This document shows positions 1 to 9,096 of a DNA stretch of 64,000 nt, in pieces. The stretch is from the NCBI GenBank assembly GCA_965211775.1, contig OZ242974.1:4588001-4652000 (forward strand), read 5' to 3'. Each line of letters starts with the position of its first letter. Position 1 is the stretch's first letter. The stretch comes from Thiodiazotropha sp040506975. Lineage in GTDB: Bacteria; Pseudomonadota; Gammaproteobacteria; Chromatiales; Chromatiaceae. Under the pieces are notes generated by a model, which saw only the letters and a list, made by a program, of their open reading frames with translations, did no database searches and was not told the DNA's origin. The translations under genes and the position numbers were made by a program.

Positions 1-596
1 GCAATCTCCACTACCTTCTCGAAAAATTCCAGATCGACGCATTGTGTGGTTGGATTCCCTGGAAAATTGAGCACCAGCATCTTTGGACGCGGCCATGAGT
101 CTTTGATTGACTTCACCAGTTCATCGAAAAAATCGATTCCCGGCACCATCGGAACGTGGCGCACGTCGGCACCTGCGATGATGAAGCCGTAGGGGTGTAT
201 GGGATAGGCCGGATTTGGCACCAACACCGAATCACCCGGCCCCATACAGGCCAGTGCAAGATGGGCCAGACCCTCTTTTGAGCCAATTGTGGCAATCACC
301 TGGGTCTCGGAGTCCAGCGCCACATCGTAACGGGACTTGTACCAGTTGCTCATGGCGCGGCGCAACCTAGGTATGCCTTTTGACATGGAGTAGCGATGGG
401 TATCCTTTCGGTTCGCCACTTCACACAACTTGTCGACAATGTGCTGGGGTGTTGGCTGATCCGGGTTTCCCATGCCGAAGTCGATGATATCCTCCCCACG
501 CGCTCGTGCCGCCGCCTTGAGTTCATTGACAATAGCGAACACATAGGGCGGCAACCGCTTGATTCTGCGGAACTCTTCCATCTCTGGCGTTGACAC
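1..596 (-). CDS. alaC: AlaC-type alanine/aspartate family aminotransferase (5' part only)
   Basis: PLP-dependent class I aminotransferase, close in sequence to E. coli AlaC, which makes alanine from pyruvate and glutamate. The first ~198 residues are in the window; the rest, including the PLP lysine, lies beyond base 1. Visible family stretches are RLPPYVF near the N-terminus, GEDIIDFGMGNPD, TIGSKEGLAHL, VPNPAYPIHPYG and LNFPGNPTTQCV. I chose the GTG at 596 because GAGG stands five bases upstream; an ATG at 581 would remove five residues. The gene is transcribed away from the Mth938-like gene. The family is clear, the exact substrate is inferred. Confidence 0.88.
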   Translation of the reverse strand, partial: MSTPEMEEFRRIKRLPPYVFAIVNELKAAARARGEDIIDFGMGNPDQPTPQHIVDKLCEVANRKDTHRYSMSKGIPRLRRAMSNWYKSRYDVALDSETQVIATIGSKEGLAHLALACMGPGDSVLVPNPAYPIHPYGFIIAGADVRHVPMVPGIDFFDELVKSIKDSWPRPKMLVLNFPGNPTTQCVDLEFFEKVVEI

Positions 597-887
597 GAGA
601 ACCTCGACTTTTGTAATGGGTTAAAAGAGGTAAAGTTAACTGACCCACTATCAAAGATCAATTGACAAGATGAGATAGATCCAGATTGATAAGTCCGATC
701 AGTGGTTTCGTACCCTGAATGTAAAGAACCTTACGCCAGCGATCCACTGCAAGGCGATTGCCGCATGGAAAGTTAGAGTTACGTCCCGGTGGAAAGCGGA
801 ATTCAAGCTACACCGTATTCGCTCAACAGCCATTGATCGGCCAGAATCTGACTTTTTTCCTAGGTTGGAATAGGGTATGGTCTGCGC

Positions 888-1259
888 ATGAAATTCATAC
901 TCGACGAGGCCAGCGATGGCCTCTCTATTCAACGTTATGATCAGGGTGAAGTCACCGTCAGCGGGATCATTTACAGAGAAAACTGCATTGTGCTCCCTGA
1001 CCGAATCATCTCAGCATGGTGTCCCGGCGGTTATCTCGATCTCAGCCAGGAGGATTTCGGTCTTCTCGCTGAACTCTCTCCAGAAATCGTCATTCTGGGA
1101 ACTGGTGACAGGCAACACTTTCCGCATCCCGGCCTGACACAGCCACTGATGCAGAACCAGATCGGACTTGAAGTAATGAATACGGCCGCGGCTTGCCGAA
1201 CCTACAATATACTGATGTCAGAGGGGCGTCGAGTGGCTGCCGCACTGTTTATGATTTAA
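888..1259 (+). CDS. Mth938-like (DUF498) protein
   Basis: Small soluble protein of 123 residues matching the Mth938-like/DUF498 family, which is found across proteobacteria and in the mitochondrial factor NDUFAF3; no enzymatic activity is established. Family features seen are the YRENCIVLPDRIISAW region (residues ~28-43), the ILGTGDRQHFP turn in the middle and the MNTAAACRTYNILMSEGR helix near the end. The start follows a weak ribosome site. The 3' end overlaps the opposite-strand membrane protein by 11 bases, so the two genes are convergent. The 290 bases upstream carry no other gene I can support. Confidence 0.85.
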   Translation: MKFILDEASDGLSIQRYDQGEVTVSGIIYRENCIVLPDRIISAWCPGGYLDLSQEDFGLLAELSPEIVILGTGDRQHFPHPGLTQPLMQNQIGLEVMNTAAACRTYNILMSEGRRVAAALFMI

Positions 1260-1806
1260 CCCCTTCCTCCGCTTCGACATGAGTATTCTCATCACTGTCA
1301 TACTCCAGAACAACGACATCCTCTGGATAGGGGTATCTTTTTACCGCGTTTTTACCCAATCGACACGATGATGCCTGGTGCAACGCATCAGATTCCATGA
1401 GAATCAGAATCAATACCGTGACCATAATTGGCAATATTCCAACCCCTCCGATCAGTGCCATCACAGCAACCTTTTTCATATCGAAATAGGTAAATCCGAT
1501 CCAACCCAAAAACCAGACAACAAGAACGGCCAGCAACATATAGATAAAGATACGGCTGCGCTCAGCCGCAATCTGCCAATGCACCCAGACATACCAGGGA
1601 TCCTGTGATTTCCTGGCCCGCCATAGTGTGTAAAAGAGCGCCACGAAAGAGAGAATGGGTACCAGTGCCAGGGGCTGCCAGTATGAGCGAACAAGTCCCA
1701 ACGCCGCCACAAACCACAGGATATGGTTACCGATCAGATTGGTAAGAAAGATATCGTGTGGAATCTTGGCTTTATGCACCAAATCATCGGAAATCTCGAA
1801 TTTCAT
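1249..1806 (-). CDS. Membrane protein of unknown function, about four TM segments
   Basis: I do not recognise this 185-residue protein. It has a hydrophilic N-terminus, then about four membrane segments (roughly residues 28-45, 46-62, 86-108 and 112-138), and an acidic cytoplasmic-looking tail from ~145 to the end rich in Asp and Glu. A WYVWVHWQIAAERSR loop lies between the second and third segments. It is convergent with the Mth938-like gene and divergent from the membrane-anchored protein at 2168. Codon use resembles its neighbours. No conserved catalytic motif is visible, so no function is proposed. Confidence 0.75.
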   Translation of the reverse strand: MKFEISDDLVHKAKIPHDIFLTNLIGNHILWFVAALGLVRSYWQPLALVPILSFVALFYTLWRARKSQDPWYVWVHWQIAAERSRIFIYMLLAVLVVWFLGWIGFTYFDMKKVAVMALIGGVGILPIMVTVLILILMESDALHQASSCRLGKNAVKRYPYPEDVVVLEYDSDENTHVEAEEGVKS

Positions 1807-2167
1807 CTATCTGAGCCTAAACGATCATCAACTGAAATATGAGACTACCACCGGATCTGTATGAATGCATCACTACATAGCTGTAACCAGCGGAAAGATT
1901 GCACGCCTATTTACCCCTCAATCTCATTCATCAGCTTTTTCATAAACTATTATTTTGCTGATTAAGTAGTAAAAACAGTATGATATAGATCACCATACCG
2001 GCCCATGGATGCTCTTTGAGAATTGTTATAAGCGAAATACCGCTTGCCAAGGTAGAATTCCTGCAAGTTTAGAGACGGTTGGGCAAATATACACAGGTCC
2101 GCGCAACCTGGTACAAATCTCATCGGTGTCGATGATTGGAAAGATAATTCTGGTATCGGATTTACAT
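1807..2167. other. Intergenic region between divergent genes, no gene seen
   Basis: 361 bases, relatively AT-rich, between the membrane protein at 1249-1806 and the gene starting at 2168. An open frame runs through its second half in phase with the downstream gene, but that translation has no protein-like character before the membrane anchor. It probably contains promoters for both genes; no hexamer pair is convincing. Confidence 0.5.
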
Positions 2168-2848
2168 ATGGAAAAAAAGATAATTTTTTGGGTTGTCTCG
2201 TTGTCGCTGGTAGCGATTGCTCTAGCGATACTTTTACCTGGCGGTCGTACAGTGGACATCAATCCCAGACTGCCTTGGGATATTACCATCAATGCAAACA
2301 ATGAAGTTGAAGTGTTCGATCTTACCCTGAATCGCAGCCGACTCGCTGATGCCCGTGAGGTCTTTCAGGAGCAGGGAGAAATCAATATGTTTCTTGCCGA
2401 AACCGGAGATCCAGCGCTGGAGGCCTATTTTGAGAGGGTCTTCCTGAGCGGTTTACGGGCTGACATTATATTGGTTCTGAAGGCTGAAACAGCCCAACTA
2501 CAGGGATTGTTCAACCGGGGATCCCGTATCAGCAGGACATCCGAGACCATACATAAGGTTGAATTATCCAGTGAAGACCAACTCCTGGCGGCCAACCTTC
2601 CCATCGAATTGATCAACTACGTACCGGCAGCTAACCTGGATGAATCGCTCATTCTCAGCCGATTCGGCGAACCCTCGGAGAGAATCAGTGAGGGTGAGAG
2701 TGGAGTGACACACTGGATCTATCCCCATAAAGGCCTGAGTATCGGAGTCAATCCAGAAGGAAAAGAGCTGATTCAATATATGCCCCTGGAGAGGATCCCG
2801 TCCTTTGTGGAACATATCACGCACGGCACAGTTGAAATGGGAGAATGA
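2168..2848 (+). CDS. Membrane-anchored periplasmic protein of unknown function
   Basis: 226-residue protein with a single N-terminal hydrophobic anchor (about residues 5-21) followed by a soluble, probably periplasmic, domain. The frame is open upstream to 2009, but the ATG at 2168 immediately precedes the anchor and is the sensible start. The domain has an IINA/NNEVEVFDLTLNRS stretch near residue 45, and a VTHWIYPHKGLSIGVNPEGKELIQY stretch near the end (split here by description only), reminiscent of SmpA/BamE-like lipoprotein folds but not enough to assign. It sits next to, and points toward, the ccoGHIS genes on the other strand. Confidence 0.68.
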   Translation: MEKKIIFWVVSLSLVAIALAILLPGGRTVDINPRLPWDITINANNEVEVFDLTLNRSRLADAREVFQEQGEINMFLAETGDPALEAYFERVFLSGLRADIILVLKAETAQLQGLFNRGSRISRTSETIHKVELSSEDQLLAANLPIELINYVPAANLDESLILSRFGEPSERISEGESGVTHWIYPHKGLSIGVNPEGKELIQYMPLERIPSFVEHITHGTVEMGE

Positions 2849-2888
2849 CCCGAGGCCTGTTCACACATCCCCAATCGACCCTGATCAG

Positions 2889-3092
2889 TCACTCCTGATC
2901 TTCAGCATCCGGCATCATCTGTTTGGGTATTCTCTTCTTCCTAGTCGTTTTGATGTCATCGTCCATCAGAATACGGTGGGCCTCCCCATCCAGGTCATCA
3001 AACTGGCCACTTCGGGCTGCCCAAAACAGTACTCCGACTGCTGCAAGTCCTAAAAGGATCATGCCGGGTATCAAACCATAAATGACATCCAT
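2889..3092 (-). CDS. ccoS: cbb3-type cytochrome oxidase assembly protein CcoS
   Basis: 67-residue single-span membrane protein. It begins MDVIYGLIPGMILLGL and has an LFWAARSGQFDDLDGEAHRI stretch, the hallmark of CcoS/FixS, in which the conserved QFDDLDGEA follows the membrane helix. CcoS is needed to put cofactors into the catalytic subunit of cbb3 oxidase. It is the last gene of the ccoHIS group, downstream of the copper ATPase as usual. The tail is basic then acidic and is not conserved in the family. Confidence 0.92.
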   Translation of the reverse strand: MDVIYGLIPGMILLGLAAVGVLFWAARSGQFDDLDGEAHRILMDDDIKTTRKKRIPKQMMPDAEDQE

Positions 3093-3358
3093 CTAGCTGC
3101 TCCAATAGATTGACTAACCACAAACCGAGGCAGTAATAACTTCAGGTCTGACTGGCGATCAGGCGGATTCCCGGCTCTCTCATACTGACGAAAACAATCG
3201 ATGTTGAATCCTGCCGTTTCTCTTGCATACAGTTTACAGGTTGCTGAAACAATATGCCTGTCCGATTCAGGCAACAACCACTCCAGCACGGGCTCGCAGA
3301 TATTGCTACTGTGCTTTAACGCCCTTGAATAAAGTTCGTATACGCGCCGAATTTCCAA
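3071..3358 (-). CDS. Possible small ORF bridging ccoI and ccoS
   Basis: A 95-codon frame starts inside the end of ccoI (53-base overlap), crosses the whole 213-base gap to ccoS and ends overlapping the ccoS start. I do not recognise the product; it contains three cysteines (NICEPV, ATCKLY, DCFRQ) and no membrane helix. The gap between ccoI and ccoS is usually short, so either this is a real translationally coupled gene or the gap is non-coding. Evidence is limited to openness and position. Confidence 0.3.
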   Translation of the reverse strand: MEIRRVYELYSRALKHSSNICEPVLEWLLPESDRHIVSATCKLYARETAGFNIDCFRQYERAGNPPDRQSDLKLLLPRFVVSQSIGAARWMSFMV

Positions 3359-5843
3359 TTACCGCCAATGAACTGAGTGGCATCGAAATAGCAGCGACCA
3401 ATGGGGTGACAAACGCCACCATGGCCAGCGGAACCATAATGATATTGTAGACGATTGATATACCAATATTTTGACGGATGGTCAAAAGAGTCCGTCTGGA
3501 AAGACCAATGGCCAGCCTCACCTTCTCCAGTTCACTACTCATCAACACTATATCCGCACTGGCAATGGACACATCGGTTCCTGATCCCATCGCAATGCCC
3601 ACATCCGCCCGAACCAAGGCCGGCGCATCATTGACGCCATCACCCACCATTGCCACCCGTTGTCCCTGTTCCTGAAGTCGCTGCACAACCTGATCTTTCT
3701 CCTCCGGCAATACCTCAGCAATCACGTCCATCCCCCCCAGACGATGCGCGATCGCTTCTGCTGCCTGTTGGCGATCACCGCTCAGCAGGGTGAGATGCAG
3801 ACCCTCTGCCTTGAGATCAGAGATCAACTCCCTGGCATCCGGCCGTATCCTATCCTCGACCGCAATCAATCCGACCTGGCGGCCATCTATACCGATGTAA
3901 AATGAGCCAACGCCTTGTTCTCCCAATTGCCGGGCTAGTTGTTCAAGCCGTTCAGATCGTGCTAGCCCTTCGTTACCCATCATCACCGAATTACCGGCAC
4001 AGAGTTGCTGATCCGCCACAATCCCAGAGACACCCAGGCCAGGCCTATATTTGAACTCTCTCCCCTTCAATCGGGTTGTTCCCGATGCAAACGATTGGTA
4101 CCAGCTGGTAACCGCCTGGGCAGTAGGGTGCTCGGAAAACCGCTCTATGGCGAATGCCTTTTGCATAAGCTCAACCACGGATTCGGCTGGGGGAGTGGTT
4201 TGATTCACTTCCCATTCAGCCTCTTCCGTATAGATCCCGACCACCGACATGCCACCCTCTGTCAGGGTACCCGTCTTGTCAAAGACAACATGATTAATCG
4301 ATGAAAGGGTTTCAAGCACCTCACCGTTCTTAACCAAAATGCCGTATTTCGCACCCAGCCCGGATGCTACTGCGATGGACATGGGCGTTGCTAAGCCAAA
4401 GGCGCAGGGACAGGTGATAATGAGCACTGAAGTGGCGGCCAATAATGCCACTTCAAAGGAGCTATCGACCCAAAAAAGAAAGGTCGCCGTCGCCAATAGC
4501 AGTGTTACCGCCACGAACCAGGGAACAATCTGATCCGCAAGACACTGGATTGGGGCCTTGGAACCTTGAGCCTCCTCAACCAGACGTATAATTCGCCCAA
4601 GCGCCGTATTCCTCAGGGAACCGGTAACCTTAACCTGTAAAATACCATGAGCATTGATGGTGCCTGCGGAAACCATGTCGCCTTCCTTCTTATTGACTGC
4701 CTGAGACTCTCCCGTGAGCATAGCCTCGTCGACATTGCTTTGCCCATGGGTGACAACACCGTCTACGGGTATCCTTTCACCGGGTTTGACCATGACTGTG
4801 TCGTTGGTACCGACAGCCCGGATTGGAACGATCTTCTCCTCACCATCCACAAGGCAGGTTGCCACCCGGGGCTGGAGGTCCAGCAGACGTTGTGTTGCCG
4901 CTACCGCCTGACGTTTAGAGATCGCCTCCAGATAGCGGCCGACCAGAATAACAAACAGGAAATTGACCACCGTGTCATAGTAGACCTCGCCTATCAGGCT
5001 CCCGGTAACAGTCACATAGACAGAATAGAGATAGGTGATCGAGGCGCCGATGGCGATGGGTAGATCCATGCCCAGATGGAGATTGCGCAAACCGGACCAG
5101 GCGCCACGGTAGAAGGGGTAACCGGAATAGAGCAACACTGGTGTTGCCAAAGCAAATCCAATCCAGTGAAAAAGGGAGCGGAACTCTCCCTCGTTGGCGC
5201 CCGAATAGAGTGCTATGGATACCCACAGCAGATTCATCATACCGAATGCGGCAAAGGCCATGCGGTAGAGTAAATTGCGGTTCTGCTTTTTCAGCGAACC
5301 CTCGGCAATCTCCGGGTCGTACGGTACCGCCGCGTAGCCTATCTGGCCTAGACGTTTGATGATCCGGGACAGACTGATGGCGCTGTTGTGCCATTTCACA
5401 TGCAACCGCTTCCCGGACAGATTGACCTGGGCCGAGGTTACTCCGGCTTCGGCATTCAGGGTATGCTCAATGAGCCAGACGCAGGCGGCACAGTGAATGC
5501 CTTCGATCAGCAGATGTATCTCTCTCTCCTCCCCTAGGTCGTCGACAAACTCTTCCTGCACCTCATCCAGATCGTAGAGTGCAAGTTCCTTGGGGATTTC
5601 GGGTGGTGGAGCTAGACAGCCATCTTCCGGGGTGCGCAGGTAAAATCCATCCAATCCCGCTGCATAGATCGCCTCGCATACCGCCTTGCACCCCACACAA
5701 CAGAAATGTTGAGGTTCACCGTCAATCTCGGCGACTATATCCTCTTTAGGCGGAACAGGCAGATTGCAGTGAAAGCAGGCCTCCGGACTGTCCTCCACTG
5801 AGTCATTGGCTTGTACTAAAGGAGAGATACTCAAGGGATCCAA
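3306..5843 (-). CDS. ccoI: Copper-exporting P-type ATPase CcoI/FixI for cbb3 oxidase assembly
   Basis: 845-residue P1B-type ATPase that supplies copper for the CuB centre of cbb3 oxidase. The N-terminus has a cysteine cluster (C23, C26, C48, C49, C52, C56) typical of CcoI/FixI, then a heavy-metal domain with CAAC at 118-121. The ATPase core follows in order: TGES actuator motif, CPC in the membrane (TCPCAFG), DKTGT phosphorylation site, SEHPTA and GDGVNDAP. It overlaps ccoH by 13 bases, indicating translational coupling. Its N-terminal zinc-finger-like cysteines and place between ccoH and ccoS separate it from general CopA exporters. Confidence 0.95.
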   Translation of the reverse strand: MDPLSISPLVQANDSVEDSPEACFHCNLPVPPKEDIVAEIDGEPQHFCCVGCKAVCEAIYAAGLDGFYLRTPEDGCLAPPPEIPKELALYDLDEVQEEFVDDLGEEREIHLLIEGIHCAACVWLIEHTLNAEAGVTSAQVNLSGKRLHVKWHNSAISLSRIIKRLGQIGYAAVPYDPEIAEGSLKKQNRNLLYRMAFAAFGMMNLLWVSIALYSGANEGEFRSLFHWIGFALATPVLLYSGYPFYRGAWSGLRNLHLGMDLPIAIGASITYLYSVYVTVTGSLIGEVYYDTVVNFLFVILVGRYLEAISKRQAVAATQRLLDLQPRVATCLVDGEEKIVPIRAVGTNDTVMVKPGERIPVDGVVTHGQSNVDEAMLTGESQAVNKKEGDMVSAGTINAHGILQVKVTGSLRNTALGRIIRLVEEAQGSKAPIQCLADQIVPWFVAVTLLLATATFLFWVDSSFEVALLAATSVLIITCPCAFGLATPMSIAVASGLGAKYGILVKNGEVLETLSSINHVVFDKTGTLTEGGMSVVGIYTEEAEWEVNQTTPPAESVVELMQKAFAIERFSEHPTAQAVTSWYQSFASGTTRLKGREFKYRPGLGVSGIVADQQLCAGNSVMMGNEGLARSERLEQLARQLGEQGVGSFYIGIDGRQVGLIAVEDRIRPDARELISDLKAEGLHLTLLSGDRQQAAEAIAHRLGGMDVIAEVLPEEKDQVVQRLQEQGQRVAMVGDGVNDAPALVRADVGIAMGSGTDVSIASADIVLMSSELEKVRLAIGLSRRTLLTIRQNIGISIVYNIIMVPLAMVAFVTPLVAAISMPLSSLAVIGNSARIRTLFKGVKAQ

Positions 5844-6334
5844 TCAATTCCAACGCCAATTCGCTTGGGCGTATTGTATTCATCTTCCCCGTTTTTAATA
5901 CTGACCAAGGTATCCCAGGCCCCCTTCAGAGGGAAGCTCACCTCAGCTTCATACTCACCAGGCCCAACTTGATTCATGGCAACGGAAAAGTCCTGTTTGG
6001 CGTCAGACGGACGATAGGCATAAAAGGTCACACCATCCCGGGAGATGGGATTCCCCACTTTGTCCTTCACCGAAAAACGACAGACAACCGACTGGCCGAC
6101 ATCGATTTTCCGGGGCATATCTATGCTCATGATCCAACCGGGATTTCTTGCCTGCTTTTTGAGCATGTTTTCTTCATAATCCTCGCCGCGTTCGTAGAAA
6201 TCATCCACCACCAAACCCGGATTATTGTCGATGGCGAGGTAGATCATGATCATGTTCATGGTGAAGAAGATCACCACCATGGCCACCCAGGCGATGACCC
6301 ACGGACTCTGCCAGGCTGATTTTTTCTCTGTCAT
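5831..6334 (-). CDS. ccoH: FixH/CcoH family oxidase assembly protein
   Basis: 167-residue protein with one N-terminal membrane helix (residues ~12-34) and a periplasmic domain. The NPGLVVDDFYERG sequence just after the helix and the later FPLKGAWD segment are signatures of FixH. CcoH is thought to help CcoI-dependent maturation of the cbb3 oxidase. It overlaps ccoI at its end. The IS1595 copy at 6355-7381 lies only 20 bases upstream of the start codon, so the native transcript from ccoG is broken here and the ribosome site sits between the start and the IS edge. Confidence 0.92.
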   Translation of the reverse strand: MTEKKSAWQSPWVIAWVAMVVIFFTMNMIMIYLAIDNNPGLVVDDFYERGEDYEENMLKKQARNPGWIMSIDMPRKIDVGQSVVCRFSVKDKVGNPISRDGVTFYAYRPSDAKQDFSVAMNQVGPGEYEAEVSFPLKGAWDTLVSIKNGEDEYNTPKRIGVGIDWIP

Positions 6335-6354
6335 AGCGGTGGATTATAACTTTT

Positions 6355-7381
6355 CCTGATTACCCCTAAACCTCAGCCATTCTCAAGAGGCGATATGGCA
6401 TAGGTGGAGTGCGAAGAGCGGCAAAAAGCAATCGTTCAATCATGGCGGGTAAATCGAAACGGCGGTTAAACCGATATTCGAACTCAGCAAGATAACGCGA
6501 CACATGTTTATCTCGAATCGCATGAAAAGTACCCAACAGACTGTTTTTGACATTACCCAACATCGTGTTTACCCATTTGAAGCACGAATACTGGACACTT
6601 TGGCGCCCACCACCCGTCACCATGGGGTTATGATGGCAATCAGCGGTTGTCACGCCACTAAAGCACCAAAGCCCATCGGTAAAGACTTCGCTGCCAGGCA
6701 TCAAGCAGGAGCGGGCGTAGCGGGCGATTTCACGTTTGCGGAAGCCCCTTACACGACGCAGTTGAATTTTCATGGGCCTGCCGTCCCGCGTCGTCTCAAC
6801 AGCAGCTACGAAAGGGATTTTGTTGCGCGACCCACGACCACGCTTACCGGCTTGCTCGCCTCCGAGATAAGCATCATCCAATTCGATGCGACCGGCCAGT
6901 TTTTTTCCACGCTCACGTTCCATCATCACCTGCATCAACTTATGCTTGAGTCGCCAGGCCGTATTGTAGTTCACCCCGATTTCGCGGGAAAGTTGCAGCG
7001 CCGAGATACTTTTCTTGCGTTGGGTCAACAGATAGATCGCAAGAAACCACGTTCTCAGCGGCAGCTTGGTGCCATGGAAGATGCTGCCGGCGGTCAGGGA
7101 AGTCTGATGATGGCACTTGTGACATTGATATATGACGCTTTTTGAGTTCACAGCCTGTTGTGTTGCCGCACTCAGGGCAGACATAGCCCGTCGGCCAGCG
7201 CAAATCATACAATGCCTGTCGACACTGATCCTCGGTCCCATATTGTTCCAGAAAATCGTGCAAACCAAGACCTTTTTGAAATTGAATAGTATTTCTCGGC
7301 ATGATGAAATCCTCTTTTATTCAGTAGGTTCCATTATGCTTGCACCACAGGCTCAATAGCTGAGCCTCATGAGTAATCAGG
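6355..7381 (-). mobile_element. IS1595-type insertion sequence, copy 1 (defective)
   Basis: 1027-bp element with ends CCTGATTAC... and ...GTAATCAGG, flanked by an exact 8-bp target duplication TAACTTTT (6347-6354 and 7382-7389). It is inserted between ccoG and ccoH. Compared with copies at 12690 and 35125 it lacks two bases (ATATATCTGACG reads ATATATGACG near 7134), which breaks the transposase. Confidence 0.95.
6366..7302 (-). pseudogene. IS1595 (ISXO2-like) transposase, frameshifted
   Basis: Broken copy of the 312-residue transposase. The N-terminal zinc ribbon (CPEC...CHKC) and the catalytic part with DDAYLGG lie in different frames because of a 2-bp deletion near 7134. The two halves read 7302 down to about 7134 in the first frame and from there down to 6366 in the second. 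The IS1595 copy at 26797-29383 shows the same deletion, so this is an inherited defect, not a one-off error. Confidence 0.9.
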
Positions 7382-7400
7382 TAACTTTTTGGAAGAACAA

Positions 7401-7431
7401 TTAAAAAGGGCGGGCTTTTGCGCCCGCCCTC
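7401..7431 (-). terminator. Rho-independent terminator after ccoG
   Basis: Nine-base arms AGGGCGGGC (7407-7415) and GCCCGCCCT (7422-7430) with a six-base loop; on the minus strand the hairpin is followed by TTTTTAA. It lies 20 bases past the ccoG stop and before the IS1595, so ccoG transcription should mostly end here. Confidence 0.85.
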
Positions 7432-7450
7432 AAATTCATACGTGTTGATT

Positions 7451-8887
7451 CTAACGCTTTGGGCCGATAAAGACACTATCCCTATTGCCTTCCAACAGCT
7501 GGCCGTCATACTCTCCTTGCACTGTGAACTTGACCGGCGAGGTTTCAGCGGTCAACAACTCCTTCGGCACACGAAGAAACACCGTCCGTGCCGTCACTTT
7601 TCCACGTCTTGCCGTGGTCACCTGATCCTCATCCACCATGATCAAACCCTCAAGCCCCTGTGCCGAAACTTTGACCGAAATATCCTCGGTCATCTTATTG
7701 AGAATCTTCAAGGTGTATTTATTCTGGATGCTGCCATCACTCTGCAGCACGAACAGCGGCTGACGATCATGGATGACCTTCAACTCCAGCGGCGCCAGAG
7801 AGGTCAATCCATAGGCTATACCCATCACGGCAGCCGACATAATCGCCGCATAGATCCATACCCTTGGCCGTTTGTAGAGCGGTTGCGGTTTCTTGTTCGC
7901 CTCCAGGGCCTCATAGGATTCAAACCGAATCAAGCCTTTCGGCCGACCGATCTTCACCATGACCTCATCGCAGGCGTCGATGCAGAGGGCGCACATGATA
8001 CAGCCCTCCTGTTGGCCATGACGAATATCCACACCTGTGGGACAGACAGCAATACACTGTTTGCAGTCGACGCAATCCCCTGTGGTTCTCTCCTCTTCGG
8101 GTTGCCCTTTCTTGATTCTGCCCCGAGGTTCGCCGCGATGAAAGTCATAGGTAGGTACCACCGTCGTCTTATCGATCATAACACCCTGTATACGGGCATA
8201 GGGACAGAGCCAGAAGCAGGCCTGCTCACGCATATAACCCGCGAGGACATAGGTGCCTACGGTAAACAATGCGATGGTGCCGTAGGCGACCGCACTGGCC
8301 TGCAAAGTAAACAGATCACGCCATAGATCGAAGACGTCATAGAACCAGGCGACAAAGCTGATGCCGGTCACTATCGAGATTACGAGCCACAGGATATGCT
8401 TGGTTACCTTGATTCTTACCTTAGAGAAACTGATGGGCGCCTTCTCAAGTTTTCGCCGTTTCTGGGGCGAACCCTCGAGCTTATCCTCCAACCAGGTAAA
8501 CACATCGGTCCAAACAGTCTGAAAACAGAAAAAACCACAATAGACACGACCGGCTAATGCCGTGGCTACCGCCAACAAAAGGGCAAAGAAGAGCAGTGTC
8601 AGGGAGAGCATCCAGAAATCTTGCGGCAGTACGGTTATGCCCAGGATATGGAACTGGCGGTTGGGGATATCGAACAGGATCGCCTGCCGACCACCCCACT
8701 GAAAATAGGGCCCGATGAAAAAGATGATCCACACAGCGGCGCTTAGCCATTTAATATTGCGCCAGTACCCTCCCATGCGCTTGGCATGAATGGTCTCCTC
8801 ACCGGTATTGAGATGCCAATGCACCGACTCCGCATAAAGGTCATCCACCACAGACTGCCGGGCTGTCGTGTTTTCATTTCCGCTCAA
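7451..8887 (-). CDS. ccoG: Cytochrome c oxidase accessory protein CcoG (RdxA/FixG)
   Basis: Membrane polyferredoxin of ~478 residues that takes part in copper reduction or delivery during cbb3 oxidase assembly. There are several N-terminal membrane helices with GRVYCGFFCFQTVW and FWLCPYARIQGVM motifs, then two 4Fe-4S cysteine clusters (CVDCKQCIAVCP and CIMCALCIDACD), and an Ig-like C-terminal domain. The frame is open from an ATG at 8959, but a TTG at 8887 has AGGAG eight bases upstream and fits family length better. It follows ccoP and a small gene; a strong terminator lies just downstream. Confidence 0.93.
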   Translation of the reverse strand: MSGNENTTARQSVVDDLYAESVHWHLNTGEETIHAKRMGGYWRNIKWLSAAVWIIFFIGPYFQWGGRQAILFDIPNRQFHILGITVLPQDFWMLSLTLLFFALLLAVATALAGRVYCGFFCFQTVWTDVFTWLEDKLEGSPQKRRKLEKAPISFSKVRIKVTKHILWLVISIVTGISFVAWFYDVFDLWRDLFTLQASAVAYGTIALFTVGTYVLAGYMREQACFWLCPYARIQGVMIDKTTVVPTYDFHRGEPRGRIKKGQPEEERTTGDCVDCKQCIAVCPTGVDIRHGQQEGCIMCALCIDACDEVMVKIGRPKGLIRFESYEALEANKKPQPLYKRPRVWIYAAIMSAAVMGIAYGLTSLAPLELKVIHDRQPLFVLQSDGSIQNKYTLKILNKMTEDISVKVSAQGLEGLIMVDEDQVTTARRGKVTARTVFLRVPKELLTAETSPVKFTVQGEYDGQLLEGNRDSVFIGPKR

Positions 8888-9047
8888 GGGATCAACTCCT
8901 GTGAAATCAGTGATGTCGTTCAGGGCAAAATGATAAATGCTAGCATAATTACACGCCAATGCGATTTATCAATACATTAGCATCAATTAATCAACCGTTC
9001 CCAATCAAATAGCCATCTGTTGATTTTTAGGAATTTATCCTTAATCC

Positions 9048-9074
9048 ATAAAAAAAGGGGGGTTTCCCCCCTTT
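9048..9074 (-). terminator. Rho-independent terminator after the ccoNOQP group
   Basis: AAAGGGGGG (9054-9062), loop TTT, CCCCCCTTT (9066-9074); read on the minus strand the hairpin is followed by a run of six T. It lies 22 bases past the small gene at 9097-9222 and before ccoG, so ccoNOQP plus the small gene form one unit. Confidence 0.88.
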
Positions 9075-9096
9075 CTTAAGTCAACGATCTATGTGC

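Noticed and set aside
8940..9000. FNR-like half sites (ATCAA, TTGAT) upstream of ccoG
   Set aside because: The half sites do not have the required four-base spacing, so no FNR box is called.
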